From contig JAOANE010000031.1 in assembly GCA_025194985.1 (NCBI GenBank), positions 155,106-219,105 of the forward strand: a DNA stretch of 64,000 nt, in the 5' to 3' direction. Under the pieces are notes generated by a model. It was not told the origin of the DNA and did no database searches. It saw only the letters and a program-made list of their open reading frames with translations. The stretch is from Regnicoccus frigidus. GTDB lineage: Bacteria > Cyanobacteriota > Cyanobacteriia > PCC-6307 > Cyanobiaceae. Shown here one piece after another: positions 1 to 8,128 of the stretch (positions are counted from its first letter, which is position 1; each line of letters begins with the position of its first letter). Position numbers and translations under genes: made by a program.

Positions 1-36
1 GCTGGCGTGGATCAATCGGCTGGCGTGGATCAGTCG
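1..36. repeat. 18-bp tandem direct repeat at the left edge
   Basis: Two adjacent 18-base units (1-18 and 19-36) differ at one base, and a third degenerate copy may follow. The stretch up to 240 is open in one frame from base 2 to about 243, so it may be the 3' end of a gene that starts outside the window. No family is recognisable in that frame and no gene is called. Confidence 0.6.
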
Positions 37-240
37 GCAAGCGAGGATTAAGTGGGTTAATCCTTGGCGAGCGGGGCATCAAACCAGACCTGAAGGAGGG
101 GAGTGTCTTGCCTGCATAGAACAGGTCAATTCCCCAGCGGGACTGGGTTTTCGAGGAATTGAGTCGATCCTACCGTTTGGCTTGCATGGCCCCGTTGTGG
201 CTGCCCAGGCGAGACCACCAAGAGTGCACCATTCGCGCTC

Positions 241-768
241 ATGACCCTTGCGATCCCAGGCAGACCCGATAAGTTCCAGCTCAGGGTCGACGCAACAAAA
301 GCCGTGGTCTCCAAACGCAGTACACCGACAACCGCCGCTGACGCTGTAGCGGCATACAGTGGGGAGCAATCATTTTCTGATTGGATCACCGAAGCGATCG
401 ATCAGGGCGTGAAACCGGAGCAGGCCCTGGCCGTTGTGGGTCTGGGCCTGATGCGCGGGATGGGGGGCTCAGGCCTTGCTGAACCCGTTCTCGATGCAGA
501 TTTCAGTACGCATGAGGCTCCCCTGTCCGTTCAGGCGATCAAAGCCCGGCTTGAGTCCATTGCCTTGGCGATCGAAACGGGTGCTCCGCTGACCACCCAG
601 GAGGTCACGGTACTGATCGGCGCCAGGCCCGGCAGCGCCAAAGTTCGCCGCGCCGGCGTCGTGGCCGAGCGAATCAGTCGCAATGTCTGGCAACTTCGGC
701 ACTCGCGCAACCAGGAGCGCGAAGCGGCGAGCACAGGCTTCAGTGAAGGATTTCGTCGTCGCCTCTGA
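241..768 (+). CDS. hypothetical protein, 175 aa
   Basis: An ATG-started frame whose function I do not recognise. The protein is soluble with no signal peptide or membrane segment. Residues about 115-160 (beginning LTTQEVTVLIGARPG and ending ERISRNVWQL) could form a helix-turn-helix-like unit, but this is only an impression. The C-terminus is Arg-rich (GFRRRL). The gene stands alone, with a Rho-independent-type terminator about 170 bp downstream. Composition matches the neighbouring core genes. Confidence 0.6.
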   Translation: MTLAIPGRPDKFQLRVDATKAVVSKRSTPTTAADAVAAYSGEQSFSDWITEAIDQGVKPEQALAVVGLGLMRGMGGSGLAEPVLDADFSTHEAPLSVQAIKARLESIALAIETGAPLTTQEVTVLIGARPGSAKVRRAGVVAERISRNVWQLRHSRNQEREAASTGFSEGFRRRL

Positions 769-935
769 GTTTTTGTCTGAACGGGCACGCCAGTCTCCGG
801 TCTGATCTGTTGCGTTTGGTGCTGGCTACGGCTGGTCAGCTCTGATCATGGCTATCAAGGAGTCACCGGCGCGCCCTCCACCCCGCCGGCCAAGAGAACG
901 GTCCGGGGCCTTGATGGTCACAACCACTCTCCGGG

Positions 936-965
936 AAAGCCCCCGCCAGCCGCTCGGGGGCTTTT
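936..965 (+). terminator. Rho-independent terminator-like hairpin
   Basis: GCCCCC (939-944) pairs with GGGGGC (956-961) across an 11-nt loop and is followed by TTTT. It lies between the unknown gene at 241-768 and the VOC gene. The 257-bp gap around it holds no gene I can support, although a short frame beginning ATGGCTATC at 848 runs through it. Confidence 0.6.
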
Positions 966-1025
966 CTGTGTCCAGCCATGGCTGTTCAACGCGCACCGAC
1001 ACGCTTCCTCCCGCCCCTTGCCTCC

Positions 1026-1478
1026 ATGGCCACCACCACGCAGTTCCATCTCTCTTTTCCGGTGACCGACCTCGACGCCACAGAGCGCTGGTATGTGGAT
1101 GGACTCGGTTGTCAGCGCGGCCGGCGCAGCCACGAAGCTCTGGTGCTGGGCCTTGGCGGTCACCAGTTGGTGGCCCACCTCGAACCGGCCGCGCTGGCAA
1201 CCCAGCGCGGCGTTTATCCCAGGCATTTTGGCTTGGTGCTGGCTGAGCCCGAGGAGCTGGCCAACCTGGAGGAACGGGCCAGGGCGCAGGGCCTGCACTT
1301 CGGAGCCCAGCCACGGCTGCGTTACCCAGGCTCACCCCTGGAACATCGCAGCTTTTTTCTGATCGACCCTTCCGGCAACTGGTTGGAGTTCAAGCATTAC
1401 CGCCACCGAGAGGCGATCCTTGGCGCCAGCAATTTCCAGCTGGTGGGTGAAAAAACCGATCCTACCGCAACCGACTGA
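1026..1478 (+). CDS. VOC (glyoxalase/bleomycin-resistance) superfamily protein
   Basis: About 150 aa with the vicinal-oxygen-chelate layout. The N-terminal half begins FHLSFPVTDLDATERWY and carries a His near residue 8. The C-terminal half ends in the typical FLIDPSGNWLEFKHY strand with its metal-ligand Glu. The frame opens upstream at 978, but the ATG at 1026 is chosen because the family homology starts directly after it and the extra 16 residues look non-native. The likely role is a small-molecule lyase or dioxygenase-like enzyme; the substrate is not predictable. It lies 8 bp before the cupin gene, probably co-transcribed. Confidence 0.8.
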   Translation: MATTTQFHLSFPVTDLDATERWYVDGLGCQRGRRSHEALVLGLGGHQLVAHLEPAALATQRGVYPRHFGLVLAEPEELANLEERARAQGLHFGAQPRLRYPGSPLEHRSFFLIDPSGNWLEFKHYRHREAILGASNFQLVGEKTDPTATD

Positions 1479-1486
1479 GCCCGCAG

Positions 1487-1975
1487 ATGGCTGAAACGCA
1501 GATCGCTGAAACGCAGATGCAACGGCTGATCGACCGGTTGGGGTTGATGCCCCACCCGGAGGGGGGCTTCTACCGGGAACGGCACCGCTCCAGCCTCAGC
1601 GTGCGGCGCGCCGACGGCAGCGAACGTGCGGCCTTCACCGTGATCGACTTCCTGCTGCCAGCCGGTGTAACCAGCCGCTGGCATCGCCTGATTGGGGCGG
1701 AGGAAAGCTGGCACCACGCCGGTGGCGCAGCACTGATTCTCTGGCGTGGTGAGGCGAAACTGAAGACTCCATCCACAAGCGAAGCCTTAGCCCTGCGGCT
1801 TGGTCCTTTGGACTTGGACCACCCGGATCAATATCCAGTGCAGATCATCGAACCAGGTTGCTGGCAAGCGGCCCGCAGCCTGGGGGACTGGAGCCTGGTG
1901 AACTGCTGCGTCGCGCCAGGCTTTGAGTTCACTGACTTCGTATGCCCTGAAGTTCAGAAACGATCCACGTTGTAG
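1487..1975 (+). CDS. cupin-fold DUF985 family protein
   Basis: A 162-aa protein with the DUF985 (cupin_5) signature: HPEGGFYRE near the N-terminus, then TVIDFLLPAG, a WHRLIGAEESWHHAGG core carrying the barrel His residues, and a C-terminal CCVAPGFEFTDF strand. Members are small beta-barrel proteins of unknown, possibly sugar- or metal-related, function. A 15-bp tandem duplication at the start gives the repeated peptide AETQI/AETQM. The 3' end overlaps the convergent DUF2808 gene by 22 bp. Confidence 0.85.
   Translation: MAETQIAETQMQRLIDRLGLMPHPEGGFYRERHRSSLSVRRADGSERAAFTVIDFLLPAGVTSRWHRLIGAEESWHHAGGAALILWRGEAKLKTPSTSEALALRLGPLDLDHPDQYPVQIIEPGCWQAARSLGDWSLVNCCVAPGFEFTDFVCPEVQKRSTL
1490..1519. 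repeat. 15-bp tandem duplication at the start of the cupin gene
   Basis: Units 1490-1504 and 1505-1519 are identical except for the last base. The in-frame duplication lies directly after the ATG at 1487 and encodes a repeated AETQ. Similar 15-17 bp duplications sit at three other gene starts in the window. Confidence 0.85.
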
Positions 1976-2607
1976 ATCGCCATCCGCGCAAAACCCACCT
2001 GCTGGCCGACCGGATTGGGGCCAGCGGGAAATGCCCGCACCGCGAACTGATAGATCCCCGCAAAGGAGGGATTGTTGAACGGCCTCAGAACCACCGTAAC
2101 GGTCTGTCCCGGGGAAGGCGGGTTAGGGAAAAGGATGCTGAACTCTCGCCGTTTTTCGTCAAAGCTGGCCTCCACCGCAATGGCAGCCTGTTTACGGCGA
2201 GGTTCACCGAGGAAAGCCCGACTCTGGTTCACAGCAAAGGGAAACGTCCAGTCTGATCCTGTGGTCTGCTGAATTTCAACCCGCCCCAGCCCAGCGCCAG
2301 CCTGCTCCGGCATCACGATGGTGAAGTAATACTCCGCTCCGTTAGCCATCACGGTGGTGTAGTAATTACGAAACGTCAGGCTCCAGGGCGGAGTCTGGAA
2401 ATAGGTCATGCCGCGCAGCTCAACGGCCCGCAGCGGCAGCATCAACGAGAGAGCCGCAAGTCCGGCTATCGCCAAGACCCTGGCCTTGGCGATAGCCCGA
2501 GCCCGCAGCCTTGGGGACACTGGCTTGAGTTGCAGGGGAGAACGTGTCATCGGAAATCGGCGCGAGCAGCACCGAAGGGCGAATCTGACTTTGATTGAGG
2601 CTGTCAC
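1954..2607 (-). CDS. exported DUF2808 domain protein
   Basis: About 217 aa. A hydrophobic segment (VLAIAGLAALSLMLPLRA) forms a likely signal peptide, followed by the beta-rich DUF2808 domain: VELRGMTYFQTPPWSL, YYFTIVMPEQAGAGLG, the FPNPPSPGQTVTVVLRP motif and a C-terminal YQFAVRAFPAG. This family is largely cyanobacterial and predicted to be periplasmic or cell-envelope associated; its function is unknown. The GTG at 2607 overlaps the upstream GST stop (GTGA), which suggests coupling. An ATG at 2550, nearer the signal peptide, is the alternative start. Confidence 0.85.
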   Translation of the reverse strand: MTASIKVRFALRCCSRRFPMTRSPLQLKPVSPRLRARAIAKARVLAIAGLAALSLMLPLRAVELRGMTYFQTPPWSLTFRNYYTTVMANGAEYYFTIVMPEQAGAGLGRVEIQQTTGSDWTFPFAVNQSRAFLGEPRRKQAAIAVEASFDEKRREFSILFPNPPSPGQTVTVVLRPFNNPSFAGIYQFAVRAFPAGPNPVGQQVGFARMAIYNVDRF

Positions 2608-3938
2608 CCAGCCGGTGAAGCAGTCGCGAGATCAGTTAAGCGCTTAAAGGCAAGCGGGTCCTGATCACGGCGGTGACGGCTGGGCAGGGGAACCGCGGCA
2701 GGGGCTGCGGAATCATGAACACGCGGATCGCTGGCAGCCGTCTGCGTCAGGGCTTGGCGCAGGGCCCGGGCCGCATGCAGGGACATATCTCGGGGAACGC
2801 TGATCCGATCGCGCAGGTAGAGCAGTGCAGCCGCCGATCCAGGTGGAGAAGAACAGTGATGGCCCGTGATCATTGTCGAGAGGGCAGAGCGCAGGGCCAG
2901 CTCAAAGGGCTCTCCAGCCCAGGGGTTCACGCTCAAAATGGCCTGCCTGTGGCGCAACACGCGCGCCAGAGCTTCGGCCGGCGCATCATCCGAGGCAGGT
3001 TGGGATGTCTCAGGATCGTCGGGCATGGCCAAGGGCCAGGGACCTTGGTCGACCCGTTGGCTGCAGGCCTGCTGCGCCGCGCCGCCGCTGGGATAACAGC
3101 CGCCCATCTGTGGGGGCAGATCGTGGGCATGGGTATGAAAATCGCTCTGGGTTCCACGATAAGTGGGGCGCTCCTCCATCGCCTCGAACCAAGAGGCGAT
3201 GGAGGCGTGGCGTTGCCTGAGGGAATAGCCCTTGTAGTAGTAGAGGCTCGCGTTCATCCGCTCGATGTAGGGCGTGAAGATCAGATCGGCCGTGCCAAAT
3301 CGCTCCAGGAAAAAGGGGCCTGGTGTGGCTTGCAGCACCTCGTCCACCTGCTCGGCGATCCGATCGAACTGCCGCTCGGCAACAGCTTCGTCCCGTTGTT
3401 GCCAGTGCGAGACACACAGCCATTGGCACCAGGCCCGGAACAGGGTGCGCTCCAAACGGCGCAAAACAGCCACAGCAGGGGATTTCATCCGATCGCCTAG
3501 GGGCCCGAACGTCGCTTCAAGAGCCAGAAGGATGTCATCGCTTTCGGTGATCAGACGGCCATCAAGGGCAAGGGCCGGCAACATGCCGGATGGCACCAAT
3601 TGTTTGAACCAGCTTTCCTTTTCGCCATAGCAGAACATCGTCACCTTGCCGATGCGGTAGGGAATCCGCATCTCCTCCAACCAAAGCCAGACCTTCTGGC
3701 AATAGGGGCACCAGGCGTGGTGATCGCGGTAAAGGACAACCCGCACATCAGCTTCGCTCTGTCCAAACAGACGCAGGCGGGCCTGGGCATTGGTGGGTCC
3801 GTTGATCCGGTCCGCTTCAGCCAGCGCCAGGCCCTGCAGCTCTTGCCAACTCAAAGCGGACATGGAGCCTACAGAAACGTCGTCGGACAGGCCTGTGGGC
3901 ACTTCTGTTGGCACTGCGTTGGATACCGGTTCGGACAC
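2604..3938 (-). CDS. glutathione S-transferase-like protein with long C-terminal extension
   Basis: A 444-aa protein. An N-terminal thioredoxin/GST fold carries the active-site motif CPYC (residues 77-80) in HHAWCPYCQKVWLWLEEM, then a cis-Pro segment (GMLPALALDG) and the ITESDDI glutathione-site motif. A helical C-terminal GST domain follows with LERFGTADLIFTPYIERM. The last 170 residues are a poorly conserved extension. The chemistry is probably glutathione-dependent reduction or conjugation. An internal Met at residue 26 (base 3863) is an equally plausible start. The stop overlaps the DUF2808 GTG, so the two are probably one transcript. Confidence 0.85.
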   Translation of the reverse strand: MSEPVSNAVPTEVPTGLSDDVSVGSMSALSWQELQGLALAEADRINGPTNAQARLRLFGQSEADVRVVLYRDHHAWCPYCQKVWLWLEEMRIPYRIGKVTMFCYGEKESWFKQLVPSGMLPALALDGRLITESDDILLALEATFGPLGDRMKSPAVAVLRRLERTLFRAWCQWLCVSHWQQRDEAVAERQFDRIAEQVDEVLQATPGPFFLERFGTADLIFTPYIERMNASLYYYKGYSLRQRHASIASWFEAMEERPTYRGTQSDFHTHAHDLPPQMGGCYPSGGAAQQACSQRVDQGPWPLAMPDDPETSQPASDDAPAEALARVLRHRQAILSVNPWAGEPFELALRSALSTMITGHHCSSPPGSAAALLYLRDRISVPRDMSLHAARALRQALTQTAASDPRVHDSAAPAAVPLPSRHRRDQDPLAFKRLTDLATASPAG

Positions 3939-4075
3939 GCTGTCAGGAGCCAGGGGATTCCAAACTAGGCAAAGTCCAGGGATGGCAAACAGGGGTCACC
4001 ATGGGCGAGCAACAGCTCCAGCTCGCGGGCTGTAACGGTAGATACCTAGCTTGGAGGTTCAGTTCAGTCATCTGA

Positions 4076-4594
4076 ATGTTCGACGCTTTCACCAAGGTGA
4101 TCGCCCAGGCTGATGCCCGCGGCGAATTCCTCAGCTCTGCCCAGATCGATGCCCTCGGGGCAATCGTTTCCGACAGCAACAAGCGGATGGATGCGGTCAA
4201 CCGCATCACCTCCAACGCTTCCGCTCTCGTCACCAACGCCGCTCGCGAGCTCTTCGCCCAGCAGCCTGCTCTGATCGCTCCCGGTGGCAACGCCTACACC
4301 CACCGACGCATGGCCGCCTGCCTGCGTGACATGGAGATCATCCTCCGCTACGTCACCTACGCCGTCTTCACCGGCGACGCTTCCGTACTGGAAGACCGCT
4401 GCCTCAACGGCCTGCGCGAAACCTATCTCGCCCTCGGCGTCCCCGGCGCTTCAGTTGCTGAAGGTGTCCGCAAAATGAAGGACGCTGCCCTCGGCCTCGT
4501 CAACGACCGCAACGGCATCACACCCGGTGACTGCACCGCACTCGCTTCTGAAATCGGCACCTACTTCGATCGCGCTGCCGCTGCTGTCGGCTGA
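4076..4594 (+). CDS. cpcB: phycocyanin beta subunit (solitary)
   Basis: A full-length 172-aa C-phycocyanin beta chain starting MFDAFTKVIAQADARGEF. The chromophore-binding cysteines are present: Cys82 in RRMAACLRDME and Cys153 in GDCTALASEIG. Asn72, the usual methylated Asn, is in place in GGNAYTHRR. It would carry phycocyanobilin-type pigment in phycobilisome rods. Normally cpcA follows within about 100 bp. Here a terminator follows at once, and no alpha subunit, linker or lyase gene is nearby. A GGAGG lies about 18 nt before the ATG, further than usual. It may be an extra copy of a main cpcBA locus elsewhere. Confidence 0.95.
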   Translation: MFDAFTKVIAQADARGEFLSSAQIDALGAIVSDSNKRMDAVNRITSNASALVTNAARELFAQQPALIAPGGNAYTHRRMAACLRDMEIILRYVTYAVFTGDASVLEDRCLNGLRETYLALGVPGASVAEGVRKMKDAALGLVNDRNGITPGDCTALASEIGTYFDRAAAAVG

Positions 4595-4614
4595 GCGCAG
4601 TCTGGATCGCGCTA

Positions 4615-4643
4615 ACCGCTCCGTAAGGGGCGGTCTTTTTTTA
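4615..4643 (+). terminator. Rho-independent terminator after cpcB
   Basis: ACCGCTCC (4615-4622) pairs with GGGGCGGT (4627-4634), with one G-T wobble, around a GTAA tetraloop, then CTTTTTTTATT. It ends the cpcB transcript 20 bp after the stop codon, confirming that cpcA is not co-transcribed. Confidence 0.9.
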
Positions 4644-5074
4644 TTCCCACAGAACGATTGGCCTCGCTGGCTGAGAACGACTGCAAAAGCGGACATCGTG
4701 GAATCCCCGAATCGCTTAGGAAAGGCCTGCAGCCGCTTCCAGCCTTCGCCGGCGGCGCAGAAGCGGGCACCAGACTTTTCACAGTCATCATGGGCTCTAC
4801 ATTTCAGCAGACCAGCAAAGCGCCCGCGAAGGGGGCAAGTGACCCACTACCACACAGGATGAGATGAATAAAAGCACGCTGAGAAGTGCCTTTAGACGCT
4901 GAATCGCTCCTCATAAATTGAGGAGCGATTCAGTAGATCGGATCAGAGCGGGGACCTGCTAATTGTAAATAAAATCTTTGAACATCCTCTTGATCATGGA
5001 AATACGTGGGAAAATAGATAAATAGCCTGGTAGTTTCAAAACTACAGAAATGAGCAGGCTGCGGATCCGTGCAG
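4644..5074. other. intergenic stretch with two hairpins, no supported gene
   Basis: About 430 bp, clearly A+T-richer toward its right half than the surrounding genes. It holds a small hairpin at about 4870-4893 (AAAGCAC / GTGC-CTTT, terminator-like on either strand) and a perfect 15-bp stem at 4899-4933. Open frames crossing it show no family features. The right part presumably contains the promoter of the gene at 5075. Confidence 0.6.
4899..4933. repeat. perfect 15-bp inverted repeat
   Basis: CTGAATCGCTCCTCA (4899-4913) and its exact complement TGAGGAGCGATTCAG (4919-4933) flank a 5-nt TAAAT loop. No T-run follows, so it is not a standard terminator for either strand. It could be an RNA-processing hairpin, a small-RNA element or a protein site. 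Confidence 0.8.
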
Positions 5075-5998
5075 ATGCAGCCATTTTTTAATCTGCCCGA
5101 CCATCAGTCAGCCAAGGAAGGTGCATTGCGGAAACATCTCGACAGCAAGATGGTGATGCGCTGGTTGCCCCTCTATGAGCTCTGTCTCTATTCGGGAAGT
5201 TGCAACCGGGCGGCAGGGTCATCCTGCTACTCGCAGGCCACCTTGAATCGGGCCCACCGCTCCGTTGTTCAGCTGCTCGAAGAAGCCGAAAGCAAACAGC
5301 TTGCGAACCTCCTGGCAACCCTTCGCACAACAGCCCAGCAACTCCGTACCGCCGAGGACGGCTGCCGCCTCGAAGTCGATGATTTCATTCCATCGTTGTT
5401 GGTTGGCCATGGTCTCCAAGTCGAGAGCTGGGTCAGGAAAACAGCGGACCTCTCCGCCAGTCTGGTCCTGATCGGAGATGGAATTTGTGATGCCTTCGTT
5501 GGATCGCTCTATGAACTTGGAATGGAGGACAACAAGAAACTGCTTGAGTTCCAGGGCAAGCGATATGTGGCCCAAGCGCTGACTCGTGTTCCGCTCTGGG
5601 GTGTCGGTCCGGTGGATGTCCCTGTCAACGAAGCAGCGGAGACCAAGATTCTCTCTCTGGAGGGTGGCCTCAGCCATCCCCGCCTGCTGCGTCACCTTGA
5701 GAGCCTCGGCTATCGAATCCAGACCACCTCGGCACGTCGGAAGGAACGGCAATATCAGCCCATGGCCCACCTGGTTCACCATCTCAGGCTGCCCCTGCAA
5801 CCACTGTCCGGGCAGTTCTGTGTGATTGAGCCCAAACCGATCGATCACGATGTGATTGGCCTCGTCTACAGCGCGAGCTATGCCGAAGAACAACCATATT
5901 TTCATTCCTTGATGGAGCAACTCGCCAACCAGTTACGCCAAACACTGGCTGAACAATCTCGTGCAGCCGACATGATCATGAAGCTCAACGGCGGCTGA
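5075..5998 (+). CDS. hypothetical protein, about 307 aa
   Basis: The ATG at 5075 is preferred over a GTG at 5069. The protein has no transmembrane segment or signal peptide. Cys residues are clustered early (ELCLYSGSCNRAAGSSCYS), followed by a helical stretch rich in Leu, Gln and Glu (QLLEEAESKQLANLLATL). Later comes a mixed alpha/beta region containing SLVLIGDGICDAFVGSLYELG, and a helical C-terminus. I do not recognise a family. The next gene downstream is an atypical receiver protein, so a signalling link is possible, but the roughly 250-bp gap argues against a tight operon. Confidence 0.7.
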   Translation: MQPFFNLPDHQSAKEGALRKHLDSKMVMRWLPLYELCLYSGSCNRAAGSSCYSQATLNRAHRSVVQLLEEAESKQLANLLATLRTTAQQLRTAEDGCRLEVDDFIPSLLVGHGLQVESWVRKTADLSASLVLIGDGICDAFVGSLYELGMEDNKKLLEFQGKRYVAQALTRVPLWGVGPVDVPVNEAAETKILSLEGGLSHPRLLRHLESLGYRIQTTSARRKERQYQPMAHLVHHLRLPLQPLSGQFCVIEPKPIDHDVIGLVYSASYAEEQPYFHSLMEQLANQLRQTLAEQSRAADMIMKLNGG

Positions 5999-6253
5999 AG
6001 ATCCTGCTGGGTTGTGTCGTTCTGCTCCATTCTTCCCCAACCAACCGCTTGGCCTTTCGGCTGGACGACCCGAATCGCAGATGATCCGTCTTATCCTCTA
6101 GACGAGCAGACAGAGCGTGAAGATGCCTAGGGCAACATTCCGTTCAATGCTAAAGGTATCCACCAAATTGGAAACCAATCTTAAGAAGCCAAGCCGGCCT
6201 GAAAACTGCTCAGTTTTTGACTAGAGTCAGACAAAGCAAAGGGAGCACTTGCC

Positions 6254-6304
6254 ATGTTCTTTCTCGCCATGATTGCTAATGCCAAGGTTCTTTCACTGCC
6301 GTGA
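6254..6304 (+). CDS. 16-codon leader frame overlapping the receiver gene start
   Basis: An ATG at 6254 opens a hydrophobic 16-residue peptide (MFFLAMIANAKVLSLP). Its TGA (6302-6304) overlaps the GTG start at 6301 as GTGA. This arrangement would allow translational coupling or leader-type control of the response regulator. A GGGAGCA sequence (6241-6247) sits 6 nt upstream of the ATG. Nothing proves translation, so this stays tentative. Confidence 0.35.
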   Translation: MFFLAMIANAKVLSLP

Positions 6305-6729
6305 GACCCGATCTTTTGCTGGTTCAGCAGGAAGACCGGCGGCGCAATCAAACGATCCAATTCTTAGAAGAAGGCGGCTGGAATGTGCTGCACACCGACA
6401 ACATGCTGAACGCCCATCCAATGGCGCTTAGCTTCAAGCCGAGTGTGATCATTATCAGCGACACCAATCCGGATCGAAAAGGCTTAAAAGCCTGTCAGGA
6501 TATTCGCGCCGATTGCCGTACCGAAACGATTCCCATCCTGATCCTCTCAGACCTCAGCGGGGTGGCAGACAAGCTTCAAGGCTTCCGAGCTGGTGCAGAC
6601 GATTATATCGCCATACCTTGTGATTTCGAAGAGTTATTTGTCAGGACCAAGGCTCTTTTATTGAATCGACACTTGATCAACACAATGCCATCGACCACCC
6701 CATGGGAAGGCCAGCTTCTGGATGTGTAA
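6301..6729 (+). CDS. degenerate response-regulator receiver protein
   Basis: A 142-aa stand-alone CheY-like fold. The phospho-acceptor is plausibly Asp54 in VIIISDTNPDRKG, followed by the switch Ser83 in ILILSDLSG and the GFRAGADDYIAIP helix-strand. Two hallmarks are altered. The N-terminal acidic pair reads QQED (residues 9-12), and the invariant Lys before Pro near residue 105 is Ile (AIPCDF). It may therefore signal by binding rather than by ordinary phosphorylation. The GTG start is forced, because the frame is closed by TAA at 6277. No output domain or kinase is adjacent. Confidence 0.85.
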   Translation: MRPDLLLVQQEDRRRNQTIQFLEEGGWNVLHTDNMLNAHPMALSFKPSVIIISDTNPDRKGLKACQDIRADCRTETIPILILSDLSGVADKLQGFRAGADDYIAIPCDFEELFVRTKALLLNRHLINTMPSTTPWEGQLLDV

Positions 6730-7237
6730 GCGATTGCCGCTGACGTTGCCTGAACCCAAGCCCAAGCCAGGGTTCCTGACAAAGGCCATCACCAGGCCAA
6801 GCGCCTTCCCCTTGCGCAACCTCTCCCAGGGGTGTGCCGACATGGCCTGCATCATCGGTTACATCGATCTGTTCACTCGGTGCCAAACAAGAGCATGCAC
6901 TTCGCTTGAATGGTGCCAGACCACAACCGCTACAGGATGGCCCCTCTCCGATTCCCTTTTGAATCCCGGATTTCAGGCAGGATCAGCCTGCCGACCCGCC
7001 GCCTCAAGAAGAAAGGGTGCAAGCAGAAGAAATGCTCGAACTGGAAAGGTGGGCAGTGCCGCTGCGGGCGCGACTGATCAGCTTTTTTGATCTCTCGAAT
7101 GCCTCAGTTGAACTGCCTGATTTGAGCCACCAGACCTGGGGGGCTGGAGTCTTCCAAGACCCTCAGCTGCTGTTGGCTCGTCGCGGTTGGTCTTGGTTGA
7201 GGCCATTCGCACGGTTTCTGGCACAGAGCCCTTGATA
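6730..7237. other. roughly 500-bp stretch without a convincing gene
   Basis: Several short frames cross here, including one of 72 codons at 7017-7235 on the plus strand (beginning MQAEEMLELERW, ending FARFLAQSP), but none shows a family signature, a clear ribosome-binding site or a structured codon pattern. It may hold decayed coding sequence. The right end carries the 3' side of the convergent ArsR gene. Confidence 0.5.
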
Positions 7238-7543
7238 TCAAACAATCGAGGCCAAAACCTCAAGCTGTTGGCGGCGCGTGGCTGTCAATAACTTCTCGGC
7301 TTGACCCATGAATTTGAAGACCTTTTTGTCCATCACCTCGTAGTAAACAAGGCTGCCAGCCGGACGGCGGGCAACCACCCCGGCAATGTTAAGCAACTTG
7401 AGGTGCTTCGAAACCAACGCTTGGCTGAGACCCGTTGCCTCCACCACAGCGGTGACATTGAGAGGCCCAGACCGCAGGGCTTCAAGCACAGCCAGGCGAT
7501 TCGGTTCAGAAAAAACCTTGAAGTAGTCCGCGAGATCTTCCAT
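7238..7543 (-). CDS. ArsR-family transcriptional regulator
   Basis: About 101 aa starting MEDLADYFKVFSEPNRLAVL. It has the winged helix-turn-helix layout: SGPLNVTAVVEATGLSQALVSKHLKLL forms the recognition region and VVARRPAGSLVYYEV the wing. No Cys metal site is visible in the recognition helix, so it is not a classic thiol-dependent arsenic or cadmium sensor. The frame extends upstream to 7576, but the ATG at 7543 fits the family. The upstream region contains a small palindrome that could be an operator. It lies alone on this strand. Confidence 0.9.
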   Translation of the reverse strand: MEDLADYFKVFSEPNRLAVLEALRSGPLNVTAVVEATGLSQALVSKHLKLLNIAGVVARRPAGSLVYYEVMDKKVFKFMGQAEKLLTATRRQQLEVLASIV

Positions 7544-7625
7544 AGGAAAAAACCCTAGCGCGGAATCAACAAACATGATGGTTCGTCAACGCGTTTTCAG
7601 GGTTACGAACTATAGCGATAGCGTT

Positions 7626-7640
7626 GTTTGAAAAGCAAAC
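7626..7640. promoter_or_regulatory. candidate operator upstream of the ArsR gene
   Basis: GTTTG (7626-7630) and CAAAC (7636-7640) form an inverted repeat with a 5-nt spacer, about 85 bp upstream of the ArsR start. A TATAGT-like sequence lies close by on the minus strand. ArsR proteins often bind such sites in their own promoters; here it is inference only. Confidence 0.3.
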
Positions 7641-7751
7641 TATACTTTGACCCGCAGTCAAGGCCATGGCCACGGAGGATTTAAGAACAAGGTGACGCAG
7701 CGTCGGATCGCATGGTCACAAGGGAGACTCAGCCGATGACAGCAGCAGAGG

Positions 7752-8123
7752 TCAGAGCGATGAAACGGCTGGATGGGTCGGCTCAAAGTGGACGGAACGA
7801 ACCGGAGTGCCGCGTTTGATTTTCGGCTCCAAAGCAGCAATCAGCCGCTGCGTTGAAAAAAGGACCAAATCATCACGACGGGCTGTGGGAGGTGGCAGCT
7901 GACGTTTGGCTGGGGGTTGCTTCAGCAAGCCCAGTCCTACGACCAAGATGTTGACACCAATCATCACGAAGGCAGCGGCACCAACACCGGCCAGGATTCT
8001 GAAACCCAGGGGCAGGCCCCTGGGCGCCGGCAAGTCGTCATCGTCGGCAGAGTTTTGATGCGACTGGTGTGTGCCGTTCACGCCTTGCCCTGGCCCTTGG
8101 TCTGTCGATGATGACAGGGACAA
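7752..8123 (-). CDS. small single-pass membrane protein, hypothetical
   Basis: A 123-aa protein. The Ser/Gln/Asp-rich N-terminus is followed by one strong transmembrane segment (LAGVGAAAFVMIGVNILVVG) and a Pro-rich then basic C-terminal tail. No family is recognised. The frame starts with TTG at 8123, only 5 nt after the stop of the 60-aa gene, so the two are probably co-transcribed and coupled. No ATG is available near the N-terminus, so the start is uncertain. Confidence 0.55.
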   Translation of the reverse strand: MSLSSSTDQGPGQGVNGTHQSHQNSADDDDLPAPRGLPLGFRILAGVGAAAFVMIGVNILVVGLGLLKQPPAKRQLPPPTARRDDLVLFSTQRLIAALEPKIKRGTPVRSVHFEPTHPAVSSL

Positions 8124-8128
8124 TCAGA

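Noticed and set aside
848..1246. A 132-codon Pro/Arg-rich frame over the VOC gene start
   Set aside because: It runs through a terminator hairpin and is out of frame with the recognised VOC protein.
6722..7235. Two overlapping plus-strand frames of 122 and 72 codons
   Set aside because: No conserved motif, ribosome-binding site or neighbour support; the sequence reads like non-coding or decayed DNA.
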